A stretch of 43,926 bases of DNA from contig NZCE01000046.1 of assembly GCA_002688185.1 (NCBI GenBank), forward strand, positions 1 through 43,926. The letters run 5' to 3'. The stretch comes from Spirochaetales bacterium (GTDB taxonomy: Bacteria; Spirochaetota; Spirochaetia; ARS1246). Numbering within the stretch: position 1 is the stretch's first letter; each line of letters starts with the position of its first letter. The notes under the pieces were generated by a model. The model ran no database searches. It saw only the letters and a list, made by a program, of their open reading frames with translations, and was not told where the DNA came from. Shown here piece after piece: positions 17,769 to 26,537 of this stretch. The position numbers were made by a program, and so were the translations under genes.

Positions 17769-18916
17769 GAACTTCCCCCTCCGTCGTCCAGGCTTACTTT
17801 TGTCCTATAGTGCTCGACTTCCCAGCCCCGGATAAAATCGATTTGCGCAGGTGGCATAGGACTACTCCCACCAAAACTCCCGGCGTACACGGCGATATTC
17901 ACCGCGTCTCCAAACATCGCAACCGCGTTGTCGGCCGCCATCTGATTTGGACCGCATCCGTAAACGCCCATGTCCTTTACCGCGATGAGCTTGGGCAACA
18001 CGCCATGTTCAAGCTCAAATCTACGTAGCATTTCTACAGTGGCGTCCATATCTGCAGGAAGACTTTCAAGATAAAGAGGCGCATGCCCGCAGTATACAAT
18101 ATGGTCGGGCGTAAACGCGGAAGATACGGGAGCAAAGCTATCACGATCTTTCAAGACCAAACTAGTTTCCCGATCCGAGTGGTGCCTTATCGCAAAACGG
18201 CCCCCGGATGCCGCGGCATACGCGTGTTTAAGTATCCGGGACCACTCAGCAGATGCGTCGTCATGTTCGGATACCTTGGATCGATCCGGGATTCTCAAAA
18301 CGCTCTTTTTTACCGTTTTGAATAAGTTCTTATATTTCTCCCTGATCTCTTCCGGTGTTGCCCCTGAGACAAAGACGCCATGATTTTGTAGAAAAATATA
18401 GTCGGGAGCCACTTCCGAGGTACGGGCAAAGTCCTCGAGCTCCTGTTTTACCGTAGCTGCAAGGATATATCCCGGGTTTACTGTGGGAACCCATACAATG
18501 GTTTCACCAAACATTCCCACTGCAGCAGTCAAGCCTTCCTTGCCACACGTCAAGCCGTTGATCAACGCCGGATGGGTATGCACGATGTATCGGTCCGGAA
18601 TCGTCTCGTGGAGCAACGTTTCCACACTCGGGCGCTTTCCTTCTTGCCCGGGCGCCTTTGCAGCCATAAGATCCGCAAGAGCCCTCGCCTCCCTTGCCGT
18701 GGGATCCGAAGGATAATCCTTCTTCCAAATGCTCGCCAGTTTGACTCGCTCCATAGTTACAAAACCTTCGGCATCAATCGTAGAAAGAGCAAAACCCGAC
18801 GCTTTTATATGGAGATACTTTTCATCCTTGTATGATGTATTGCCGCCGCCTGCTATCAAATATTGCGCGTCTGAGCCGTACTCATGAGAGAGGGATATTA
18901 TCTCGGGTAAACCCAT
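17765..18916 (-). CDS. Class II aldolase, rhamnulose-1-phosphate aldolase (RhaE type)
   Basis: Zinc-dependent aldolase of 383 residues predicted to split L-rhamnulose 1-phosphate into dihydroxyacetone phosphate and L-lactaldehyde. GGGNTSYK near residue 23 is the phosphate-binding loop, RPSVETLLH and VHTHP supply the catalytic Glu and two zinc His residues, and LQNHGVFVSG the third His. It is longer than the simple E. coli RhaD. Residues from about 270 on (DHIVYCGHAPLYLE, then a MGVYGCGPN segment and QIDFIRGWEVEHYR) look like the linker that in bifunctional RhaEW/YuxG-type proteins leads into a fused SDR dehydrogenase. Here the frame stops at that point and the SDR is encoded separately at 21485-22699. 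The ribosome site AGAGGGTAG precedes the ATG. Confidence 0.85.
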   Translation of the reverse strand: MGLPEIISLSHEYGSDAQYLIAGGGNTSYKDEKYLHIKASGFALSTIDAEGFVTMERVKLASIWKKDYPSDPTAREARALADLMAAKAPGQEGKRPSVETLLHETIPDRYIVHTHPALINGLTCGKEGLTAAVGMFGETIVWVPTVNPGYILAATVKQELEDFARTSEVAPDYIFLQNHGVFVSGATPEEIREKYKNLFKTVKKSVLRIPDRSKVSEHDDASAEWSRILKHAYAAASGGRFAIRHHSDRETSLVLKDRDSFAPVSSAFTPDHIVYCGHAPLYLESLPADMDATVEMLRRFELEHGVLPKLIAVKDMGVYGCGPNQMAADNAVAMFGDAVNIAVYAGSFGGSSPMPPAQIDFIRGWEVEHYRTKVSLDDGGGSS

Positions 18917-18922
18917 GGACAG

Positions 18923-20185
18923 CTACCCTCTGCTTTTCTGCACGGAACGTTCATATTCCATCACAGTCTCGATGATGTTTCGATTCAAAGGTGCACCGGC
19001 TTCTTCGCAATAGCGGTCCCAAATTGGCTCAAACGGCATGGTTTTAAGTTCTTCAATTAAGGCAAGGCGCGCAAAATTATTGCCCTCATTTTCATATTTC
19101 AGGAGTCGATCATGTGGCTGTAAAAGGGCCTGCAATAGAGTCTGAAGGACCGAACGAGAGCCGATTACCCAAGCTCCAAGACGGTTTATACTCGCATCAA
19201 AAAAATCAAGTCCGATAAACACGTCGTCAAGCCTGCCTGATCTGATTAACTCCTCTGAGAGGAACCGGACCTCATCGCTCTGAATTACCACATGATCACT
19301 GTCCCATCTCATGGGTCTGCTCACGTGGAGAAGGAGCTCATTTGAGAAGAGCAACACAGAAGTTATTTTATCAGCGATGAGCTCAGTTGGATGAAAATGG
19401 CCGGTGTCGAGACACGGAATTTTACCACGAGAAATCGCGTATCCAAGATAAAACTCGTGGGAGCCAACGACGTACGCCTCGCTGCCCAGCCCAAACAATT
19501 TCGCCTCCACCGCGTCTTTCATCTCAGTGTCAGGATAATCCTTCTCAAAAACCTTATCCAACGAGTCCCTCAATATAGTTCTGTGGCCCATCCTGTCCAC
19601 CGGGTAGTCCTTTGTTCCGTCCGGAATCCACACGTTGTGGATACAGGTCGATCCAAATCCTTTTCCCAGAAAGGCGCTGATTTCTCGGCAACGCTTTGCG
19701 TGCTCAATCCAAAAATCGCGGATTTTTGCATCCTTGCTCGACAGGGTAAATCCGTCGTCGGCGAGGGGGTGAGAGAAAAATGTGGAGTTAAAATCAAGCC
19801 CAACGTCATTTGCTTTAGCCCACTGAAGCCAACCCTCAAATAGATCGGGGGTTATCTCATCTCTCTCTATTCTTTTGCCGCCAAACTCGCCGTAGCTTGC
19901 ATGAAGCGCTAATCTATGGGCTCCGGGTAAAATGCTGTAGAGCTTTTCAAGATCCGCGCGGAGCTCATCGATACTTCGAGCTCTACCGGGGTAATTACCC
20001 GTCACCTGGATACCACCGCCTCCAAGCTCGGCGTCCGGTGTCTCAAAACCTCCCACATCATCTCCCTGCCAGCAGTGCACCGAAAGGGGGATACCCCTAA
20101 GCACCCGCAGCGCCTTATCCACGTCTACGCCGAGTGTAAGGTAACGTTCCGCTGCTTCTTGATATTTTTGCTCCTGTGTGGCCAT
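18923..20185 (-). CDS. rhaA: L-rhamnose isomerase
   Basis: Metal-dependent isomerase converting L-rhamnose to L-rhamnulose, 420 residues from the chosen start. LSVHCWQGDDVGGFE, LGLDFNSTFFSHPL-like and CLDTGHFHPTE segments are diagnostic; Glu and Asp in these loops and HV-I-SDEV bind the two metal ions. A start five codons upstream (20200) is open, but its codons are themselves the GGAGGAGG ribosome site for the ATG at 20185, which is therefore preferred. It is preceded by the zinc dehydrogenase gene, whose stop lies 15 bases upstream, and followed after six bases by the aldolase. Confidence 0.95.
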   Translation of the reverse strand: MATQEQKYQEAAERYLTLGVDVDKALRVLRGIPLSVHCWQGDDVGGFETPDAELGGGGIQVTGNYPGRARSIDELRADLEKLYSILPGAHRLALHASYGEFGGKRIERDEITPDLFEGWLQWAKANDVGLDFNSTFFSHPLADDGFTLSSKDAKIRDFWIEHAKRCREISAFLGKGFGSTCIHNVWIPDGTKDYPVDRMGHRTILRDSLDKVFEKDYPDTEMKDAVEAKLFGLGSEAYVVGSHEFYLGYAISRGKIPCLDTGHFHPTELIADKITSVLLFSNELLLHVSRPMRWDSDHVVIQSDEVRFLSEELIRSGRLDDVFIGLDFFDASINRLGAWVIGSRSVLQTLLQALLQPHDRLLKYENEGNNFARLALIEELKTMPFEPIWDRYCEEAGAPLNRNIIETVMEYERSVQKSRG

Positions 20186-20200
20186 ATCATCCTCCTCCAT

Positions 20201-21463
20201 CTAAATCGGTTCCGCATGATCCATGAGGTACCTCTCGGCCGCAATAGACCATAATCCATTATTTGTCTCGACGATATCCGCCAAATCCTTGAAAAACTCG
20301 TTGGTTTCGCCCTTTTTCCTGAAATCATCGATGGCCGTGAGCTCCATATCCACATTCGTGTAGATGAGTTTCTTGCCGCCGGGAATATCCATGAGGTGCT
20401 TAGTCGTCTCCACGACCGCGTTTAATCCGCCTATGTGAGTAATCATAGCCACGGGATTTAGCACGCCATTAGCCATGAGATCCAAGGCCTCAATCATGTC
20501 GTCGGTATTCCCGCCGCTGGTTCCCACAACATGAGTGGAACCATAGTGGACGTTATAGAAGTTGAGCTCGGCGGAAAATTCAGTATCGGTAGGTCCCGCA
20601 AAGAAGTTAAGACATCCGTCCCTGCCGAGAATTGCATCGGCCTGTTCCACAACCGCGCGGACCGAAGCAAACACAAGCACATCGTCGTAGCCCTTCCCGC
20701 CGTTGAAAGACTTGAGATGTGAGACAACATCGTCGATACCTTTCGTGTTGACGTAGATCAGCTCTACGCCGTTTTTTTTCGCCTCTTTTGGAGAATAGAT
20801 TGATGCTACCCGGTCCAGCCGTGCCTGATCGATATCGGTTACAATCAACAGCCGGGGTTTTCGATCTGTATGGATCGCGTAATCTATGGTACCCAAGCCC
20901 ATGGGTCCTGCACCTGCGAGGAGCGCCATAGTTCCGCCATCAACGATTCCCATCGTGTGCTCGTAGCGTCCAGGCGATGTGTGGTACATTGCGTGAAATG
21001 TTCCGGCGATGCACGACATGGGCTCAGAAAGGCTTCCCATAAAAAACGCATCCCCTTGATAGTTGAGGAGACAGTTCATCTCCATTACTTCATTTGGAAT
21101 AATGATGTGGGTGGCGTCACCGCCGGTATAGGGAAATGAATAGCCGGGAGCATCCAGGGTCCCCTTATAATTGAGTGCCGGCTGAATGGAAAACTTCTGG
21201 CCGGGCTCGAACGAACCTTGCCATTTATGGCCGACTGAGACGATTTCTCCACAGAACTCATGGCCTATCATCACCGGGTTTTCTGATACGTTATCAGGAA
21301 CTCTTTTGTGTTCCTCCCCTTGTTTCGCGGCTTTATATGAAGAGAGGCAAATACTGTCGGAGACGATTCTTGCGAGTATTTGGTCGTTTCCCGTCTCCGG
21401 CAACTCGAACTCTTCCAGTCGCAAGTCCATCTTTCCATATAGTCGTACAGCTTTTGTTTTCAT
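20201..21463 (-). CDS. Zinc-binding medium-chain dehydrogenase (sorbose-1-phosphate reductase-like)
   Basis: NAD(P)-dependent alcohol/polyol dehydrogenase of 420 residues. The N-terminal domain has the GHEFCGEIVSVG motif of zinc alcohol dehydrogenases (about 67-78). The Rossmann part has LLAGAGPMGLGTIDYAI followed by LLIVTDIDQARL, whose Asp suggests NAD(H). The start, MKTKAVRLYGKMDLRLEEFE, resembles L-sorbose-1-phosphate reductases. In a rhamnose operon it may reduce lactaldehyde to 1,2-propanediol or act on a sugar alcohol, but substrate cannot be read from sequence. AAAAGGAC precedes the ATG. It lies 21 bases after the SDR gene. Confidence 0.82.
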   Translation of the reverse strand: MKTKAVRLYGKMDLRLEEFELPETGNDQILARIVSDSICLSSYKAAKQGEEHKRVPDNVSENPVMIGHEFCGEIVSVGHKWQGSFEPGQKFSIQPALNYKGTLDAPGYSFPYTGGDATHIIIPNEVMEMNCLLNYQGDAFFMGSLSEPMSCIAGTFHAMYHTSPGRYEHTMGIVDGGTMALLAGAGPMGLGTIDYAIHTDRKPRLLIVTDIDQARLDRVASIYSPKEAKKNGVELIYVNTKGIDDVVSHLKSFNGGKGYDDVLVFASVRAVVEQADAILGRDGCLNFFAGPTDTEFSAELNFYNVHYGSTHVVGTSGGNTDDMIEALDLMANGVLNPVAMITHIGGLNAVVETTKHLMDIPGGKKLIYTNVDMELTAIDDFRKKGETNEFFKDLADIVETNNGLWSIAAERYLMDHAEPI

Positions 21464-21484
21464 GATTGTCCTTTTGGGCTGGCG

Positions 21485-22699
21485 CTACGCCAGCATGATT
21501 TGGCCGCCGGTCACGGGTATAGCCTGCCCCGTCTCATATTTCTGCTCAATAATATAATAAATCGCCGTCACAACATCCGCGCCGGTGCAGCCTCTTTTCA
21601 TCGGGACTTTGTCCTCATAAAATTTTTTGACGTCGGCTACTGTCTTTGCCGCGGGAACCTTTCCGGCAGCAAGATACTGCACGAACAGACCTTTCTCAGG
21701 ATCGGACCAGAGCGGCCCTTCAAAAAAATTTCCGGGGCAGATTGCATTGACCTTGATATTGTCTTCTATCAGCTCCAATGCAAAACTCTGGGTCAGACCT
21801 ATGCCCCCGAACTTACCCCCGGCGTACGCCGAGTTTTTGTTCGAGCCCTGCAACCCCGATTTTGAGTTTATCTGAATAATGTCGCTAAAATACGATTGGG
21901 AATACCTGTTTTGCAGTGCCATTATAGGAGCTACGTGCTTAACACAGAGAAAATATCCGATGTAATTGACGCGAGTGACAAAGGCAAATGCATCTAAGGC
22001 AATCTCTCTCACGCCCCCGGCCTTGAGCACCCCCGCGTTGCTGACAAAGAGATCGATCCCACCGACTTGCTCTACGATTGTATCAACCATGTTGGATACC
22101 GATTGCTCGTCGCTTACGTCACCGGCTACGGAAATCGCGGTGGTTCTGCCGTACTGCTCGTTGAGCTCATCACAGAGGCCCCGCGCGCCCCGGTCATTGA
22201 TATCCGCAACACACACAATGCTCCCCGCGGCCGCGAGCTCGCGCACGATGCTCTCCCCAAACCCTTGGGCACCGCCGGTGACTACCGATACTCTATTCTC
22301 AACAACCGCGGCACGGGGTGCGGCGCGTGTTGCCGTATCCCCTTCATCCGTCGAATCATTCCACGGCAGTGCCATTTCGCGACTCGTCCCTCCGCTTTCT
22401 CTATACTCCTTTTCCAAGGACATAGCGTCATCAACGGATCTGCCCACAACCAAGATGCCCGTTCCTGGCATTCTGATAACAGAGGGTCCAACCCCATATT
22501 TCTCTCCGTATCCCTTACATCCGTCAAACAGGCGCCCGTCAATCTCCTCTCCCTCAGTTATTTCAAGTGCAGGCAGCATGCCGTCATCCGCTGAGGGCGC
22601 ACTCTTCTCATCGACACAGCAGCGGACAACCGGTCCTACCTCGTCTATCCTGTTAATTCCACGAACCAGTGGTGCTGTCCGGTGAAGAACTTCATTCAT
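21485..22699 (-). CDS. SDR dehydrogenase with aldolase-linker-like N-terminus (RhaW-like)
   Basis: A 404-residue protein. Residues about 135-404 form a short-chain dehydrogenase with TGGAQGFG cofactor loop (141-148), NAG (221-223), Ser279 and the YAGGK dyad Tyr292/Lys296, plus VTGGQIMLA at the end. ADIND after the second strand suggests NAD(H). Residues 1-130 are not SDR. A stretch at 74-92 (VIRMPGTGILVVGRSVDDA) resembles the linker between aldolase and dehydrogenase in bifunctional RhaEW proteins, where the SDR half oxidises L-lactaldehyde to lactate. I infer that role here. AAGGAGC precedes the start, which overlaps the PHP gene stop by four bases. A sorbitol-6-phosphate-type dehydrogenase is the alternative. 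Confidence 0.8.
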   Translation of the reverse strand: MNEVLHRTAPLVRGINRIDEVGPVVRCCVDEKSAPSADDGMLPALEITEGEEIDGRLFDGCKGYGEKYGVGPSVIRMPGTGILVVGRSVDDAMSLEKEYRESGGTSREMALPWNDSTDEGDTATRAAPRAAVVENRVSVVTGGAQGFGESIVRELAAAGSIVCVADINDRGARGLCDELNEQYGRTTAISVAGDVSDEQSVSNMVDTIVEQVGGIDLFVSNAGVLKAGGVREIALDAFAFVTRVNYIGYFLCVKHVAPIMALQNRYSQSYFSDIIQINSKSGLQGSNKNSAYAGGKFGGIGLTQSFALELIEDNIKVNAICPGNFFEGPLWSDPEKGLFVQYLAAGKVPAAKTVADVKKFYEDKVPMKRGCTGADVVTAIYYIIEQKYETGQAIPVTGGQIMLA

Positions 22700-24051
22700 T
22701 GCAAATGCTCCTTGAGAAGGGACTCCGCGGCGTCGAACGTAAGCGCAGTTCTGCCGTGATTGATCTTTTTACCAATGGCTCCATACACTCCTATTCTTTT
22801 TCGCAGATTCTCGGACTCAACCGGATTATCAGGATGAAAAAGCCCAAATCTCTCATCCGTCCCGGACAGCTTCTCATGGGCGATGAGGGCCCACGCGGAA
22901 GTAGACAGATGTCGGAATTGAGGCATGAGCAGCTCAGGACAGTTAAAGCTCTGGCGAGAAGAGTTGATATCCACGCCGCTGATTTCCATAAAACCGTGCC
23001 GGGCGCAGAGAGCCTGAACCCGCTTCAGCTGCGGGAGAGTGTTCCGCGGAGGCATATATGTAATAGCTTGAAATTGGAGTTCTGCCAGGACATCAAACAG
23101 CTCATCGAGATACTCGTCTTCGAATTTCTCCGCCTTTTTGTCGCCTGTGGGTGAATCGGTAACATCACCTAGGTATGCGTACGCCGTTATTGCGCCGATA
23201 CTCCGCGCAAACTCGAGTGCACTTTCAACACCAACACATTCATCAATACCGGGATGCTCGTATATCCGGCTGATTATTGTACTTTTAAAAACTCCCAGCA
23301 AGTCAAAGAGATAATGGGGATTCGTCTGATCAGCAAGATAATTCCGGATTTTGCCCGGGATTCTGATTTCCATGCCGTTTTCAACCGCGTCGATTATCTT
23401 CTCACCCTTACCGAGCTTATCTGTCAGCAATTTGCATAGTCCGTAAAGCACGTGCCGTTCGGTAATACTCCCGCCCGTCCCGGATTGGGACAAGCTAACG
23501 ACATCTGTCTCGAAATCGATCTTGCCGAATCCATAACCGACGGATAGAACGCTGAGCCGTTCGGTCATAGCCATGTTGCGTTTGTTTCGCGCCTCTTGCA
23601 GCGGAGCCAAAAAAGCCGCCGCGTCCGACAGATGGCCTCTGGGAATGCCGTGGACGGCTATATACGCGATGTTTGGGGAATCGGGATTATTGAGCTTTTG
23701 ACCAGACATTCCCGTGCCGCTCATATTTACCCTGAGCTCGAATCCGACGGTAGACGCGATACCGATGTTGGCAGCGGCGTCGAGCATTTCATCGCAGCCG
23801 GCGACCGAATCGTGATCCATAATGCCGACAGCCGGAAGTCCCGCGCGCCACGCGGTGAACGCGGCCAGTGACGGTGAATAGGGGCTGAATGAGTAAATAG
23901 TGTGCACGTGATTATTCAACTCACCGGACTCCACCCTCGCGATTTCTCCCGTCGAGATGAGCTCTCCCACCCTTTTGGATGCTGCCACCCGTCTATTAAC
24001 CTCGGGCAGATTGAGATCGCCTTGCAATTCGTCATATATACTTGCCGGCAT
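22696..24051 (-). CDS. PHP-domain metal-dependent phosphoesterase-like protein
   Basis: Protein of 451 residues with a polymerase-and-histidinol-phosphatase fold signature: NNHVHTIYS (His48, His50), GIMDHDS (Asp79, His80) and VGFELRV (Glu105), all likely metal ligands. A later HGIPRGH may add ligands. The usual closing D-x-H motif appears as GVDINS (Asp361, Asn363), so one ligand is changed. The middle (about 150-350) is longer than in small PHP phosphatases. No polymerase or histidine genes are near. Set between the E1 gene (four bases upstream) and the SDR gene (overlap), it must be co-expressed with rhamnose catabolism. A sugar-phosphate phosphatase or a lyase/hydrolase on a side product is possible; the function is unknown. 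Confidence 0.72.
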   Translation of the reverse strand: MPASIYDELQGDLNLPEVNRRVAASKRVGELISTGEIARVESGELNNHVHTIYSFSPYSPSLAAFTAWRAGLPAVGIMDHDSVAGCDEMLDAAANIGIASTVGFELRVNMSGTGMSGQKLNNPDSPNIAYIAVHGIPRGHLSDAAAFLAPLQEARNKRNMAMTERLSVLSVGYGFGKIDFETDVVSLSQSGTGGSITERHVLYGLCKLLTDKLGKGEKIIDAVENGMEIRIPGKIRNYLADQTNPHYLFDLLGVFKSTIISRIYEHPGIDECVGVESALEFARSIGAITAYAYLGDVTDSPTGDKKAEKFEDEYLDELFDVLAELQFQAITYMPPRNTLPQLKRVQALCARHGFMEISGVDINSSRQSFNCPELLMPQFRHLSTSAWALIAHEKLSGTDERFGLFHPDNPVESENLRKRIGVYGAIGKKINHGRTALTFDAAESLLKEHLQ

Positions 24052-24055
24052 ATCC

Positions 24056-26509
24056 CTATACTCCGAGACGATACCTTCTCATGACGTCACCGGTTGTCTG
24101 TACGGTGGTAACCTGGTGATTCGGCAAGGGCATCACCCTCTCGTGAATCGTGTCGAGAATCCACTCTTTCTGCGGAAAAAACTCTGACTCCAGCTCGGCT
24201 GCTGGGGTAATCCAGTTGCGTGAAGCGACAGTGACTGCGGGAGCGTCGAGATAGTCAAAGGCCACCTGACTAATTGTCGATGCAACCGTGTGAAGAAATG
24301 AGCCCCTTTCACAGGCATCGGAAGCAAGAACGAGACGGCCTGTCTTTTTCACTGACTCTACAATCAGATCGAGATCAAGAGGGTTGATAAATCTCAAGTC
24401 AATAACCTCGGCGGACACGCCCAGTTTCTCGAGCTCCTCAGCCGCTTCGAGAGCCCGGTAAAGGGTTGCCCCGATGGTGCAGATCGTCAAATCGTTCCCG
24501 TCTCTGCGGAGCGCCGGCTGACCCATTGGTACTTCATAATAGTCCGCCGGTACTCCGTCCTTGTGAAACATCTCACCGATGTCGTAGATCCGTTGGCTCT
24601 CAAAAAAGATCACCGGATCGGTGCCTCTGAGGGCCAGGTTTAGCATTCCTTTGGCATCGTAGGGCGTAGCCGGAAACATCACCTTGAGTCCGGGGATATG
24701 TGCTGCGAGGGACGTCCAGTCCTGCGAGTGCTGAGCTCCGTATTTGGCGCCCACTGAAACCCGCACAACAAGCGGCATTTTTAGGAGGCCGGCAGACATC
24801 GACTGCCATTTTGCGGCCTGGTTGAATATCTCATCCCCGGCCCGGCCCATAAAATCACAGTACATCAGCTCAACCACGGCCCTGCCGCCGCAAAGCGCGT
24901 AGCCGATACCAGAGCCGACGATGGCCCCCTCGGAAATTGGCGTGTTAAATAGCCTGTGGTAGGGAATTGCCTCGGTCAACCCGCGGTATACTGCGAATGC
25001 ACCGCCCCAATCTCTGTTCTCCTCGCCGTAGGCAACCATGGTGGGATCCTCATAAAATCTGTGAAGCATCGCCTCAAAGAGGGCATCTCTGAGTGCCAAC
25101 ACCCTGGTTTTTGGTAATGGATTTCCCTGCTCGTCGAGACCAAACCTTGCTTTCTTGGCTATGGATTTTACCCGCGGGTTTTCCTCCTTGGGAACAAGAA
25201 CCTCGGGCTCACGATCATCGAGCGTATCGACTAAGCCGTCAGAAAACATAACCGATTCTATAAACCGACCGTCGATCCGCGGGGATATTTCGAGTGAGGA
25301 CGAAAGGGCAAGAGCCTTTCTGACCTTTGCCACGGCGGTTTTTTTGCATGCCTTTCTTTCTTCCTCCGTGATAACGCCGTTCTCGTCGAGATAATCTCCA
25401 TAGCTCTGAAGACAGTCCTCCTTTTCCCATAATGCCATTTCCTCTTTTGACCGGTAGGCCGAAGCGTCCGATGGGCTGTGGCCGGACATGCGATAGGTGA
25501 CAGTATCCAGAAGCACCGGTCCCTCCCCGGCAAGCAGAATTTTTTTCTTTCTTTCAGTAACTTCGGCAACCGCGAGAGGATTGTATCCGTCTACGCGCTC
25601 TGCATGCATATTATCCGGATTAATACCCGCTCCAAGCCGGGCGAGGACCTGAAATCCCATGGTTTCACCAAATGGCTGACCACCCATGCCGTAGAAGTTG
25701 TTAAAAAAATTAATCATTACCGGGGGCGCGCCGCCTATCTCCTTGTCCCACAGCGTACGATATTGATCCATTGCCGCCATCATCAGTCCTTCCCATACGG
25801 GCCCGCACCCCGACGACGCATCTCCAATATTTCCAATCACGATACCAGGCTTCCTATTTATGCGTTTGTACAACGCCGCACCAACGCTGATGTCGCCGCT
25901 GCCGCCGACTATGGCATTATTCGGATAGCTACCAAACGGTGTAAAAAATGCGTGCATCGACCCACCCAATCCGCGGTTAAACCCCGATTTCCGGCCGAAT
26001 ATTTCGGCGAGAGTTCCGTACAACACAAAATCCTCGGATAGATCCTTTACGGATCCCGTATGCTTTTTCTCAACGATGCGTAAACAGGCGCCGTCAAGAA
26101 AACCTTCCATGATTGACGACAGCTCGTTTTCTTCTGTTTTGTCGATGGCTGCAAAACATTTAGCGATGATCTCGCCGTGGCTTCTATGGGAGCCAAAGAT
26201 AAAGTCGTCCGGTGTAAGATGGACGCATTGCCCTACGGCCGATGACTCTTGGCCGATGGACAGGTGCGCCGGCCCCTTATGTTCGTACTCGACCCCCTCG
26301 TAAACTCCCTGCTTTTTTATCGAATCAAGCATGGACTCGAACTCGCGAATCATCACCATGTCATAGTAGATTTTTTTTAGCCGGCCTTCGCCGAGGGCCT
26401 TTTTTTCCAATTCAATATCTTGCCTGTATTGGTTGACCGGTATGCTCTGAATCTTGATTTTTGCCGGTTTTCTTACGAGACTTGGATCGATTAAAAGGGA
26501 TTTTGGCAT
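24056..26509 (-). CDS. Fused E1 alpha/beta subunit of a 2-oxoacid dehydrogenase complex
   Basis: Thiamine-diphosphate enzyme of 817 residues in which E1 alpha (about 40-440) and E1 beta (about 475-817) are one chain. Alpha features are HLSIGQE, GSHRSHG, the thiamine-diphosphate motif read as GDA (229-231) ... FFNN (268-271), and [11 protein letters not shown]. Beta features are [26 protein letters not shown] and [15 protein letters not shown]. Two oddities stand out: the classic GDG is GDA with a longer gap to NN, and about 45 extra residues lie between SHRSHG and the GRKSG segment. It decarboxylates a 2-oxoacid and passes the acyl group to lipoyl-E2. Pyruvate is the simplest substrate here; a branched-chain oxoacid or acetoin cannot be excluded. 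AGGAGATTATC precedes the ATG. Confidence 0.88.
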   Translation of the reverse strand: MPKSLLIDPSLVRKPAKIKIQSIPVNQYRQDIELEKKALGEGRLKKIYYDMVMIREFESMLDSIKKQGVYEGVEYEHKGPAHLSIGQESSAVGQCVHLTPDDFIFGSHRSHGEIIAKCFAAIDKTEENELSSIMEGFLDGACLRIVEKKHTGSVKDLSEDFVLYGTLAEIFGRKSGFNRGLGGSMHAFFTPFGSYPNNAIVGGSGDISVGAALYKRINRKPGIVIGNIGDASSGCGPVWEGLMMAAMDQYRTLWDKEIGGAPPVMINFFNNFYGMGGQPFGETMGFQVLARLGAGINPDNMHAERVDGYNPLAVAEVTERKKKILLAGEGPVLLDTVTYRMSGHSPSDASAYRSKEEMALWEKEDCLQSYGDYLDENGVITEEERKACKKTAVAKVRKALALSSSLEISPRIDGRFIESVMFSDGLVDTLDDREPEVLVPKEENPRVKSIAKKARFGLDEQGNPLPKTRVLALRDALFEAMLHRFYEDPTMVAYGEENRDWGGAFAVYRGLTEAIPYHRLFNTPISEGAIVGSGIGYALCGGRAVVELMYCDFMGRAGDEIFNQAAKWQSMSAGLLKMPLVVRVSVGAKYGAQHSQDWTSLAAHIPGLKVMFPATPYDAKGMLNLALRGTDPVIFFESQRIYDIGEMFHKDGVPADYYEVPMGQPALRRDGNDLTICTIGATLYRALEAAEELEKLGVSAEVIDLRFINPLDLDLIVESVKKTGRLVLASDACERGSFLHTVASTISQVAFDYLDAPAVTVASRNWITPAAELESEFFPQKEWILDTIHERVMPLPNHQVTTVQTTGDVMRRYRLGV

Positions 26510-26537
26510 GATAATCTCCTACTTCATATTGTGGGCA

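Noticed and set aside
21966..22685. 239-residue plus-strand open frame
   Set aside because: It is antisense to the SDR gene, rich in Ser/Thr/Pro, and lacks motifs or a ribosome site; a shadow of codon bias.
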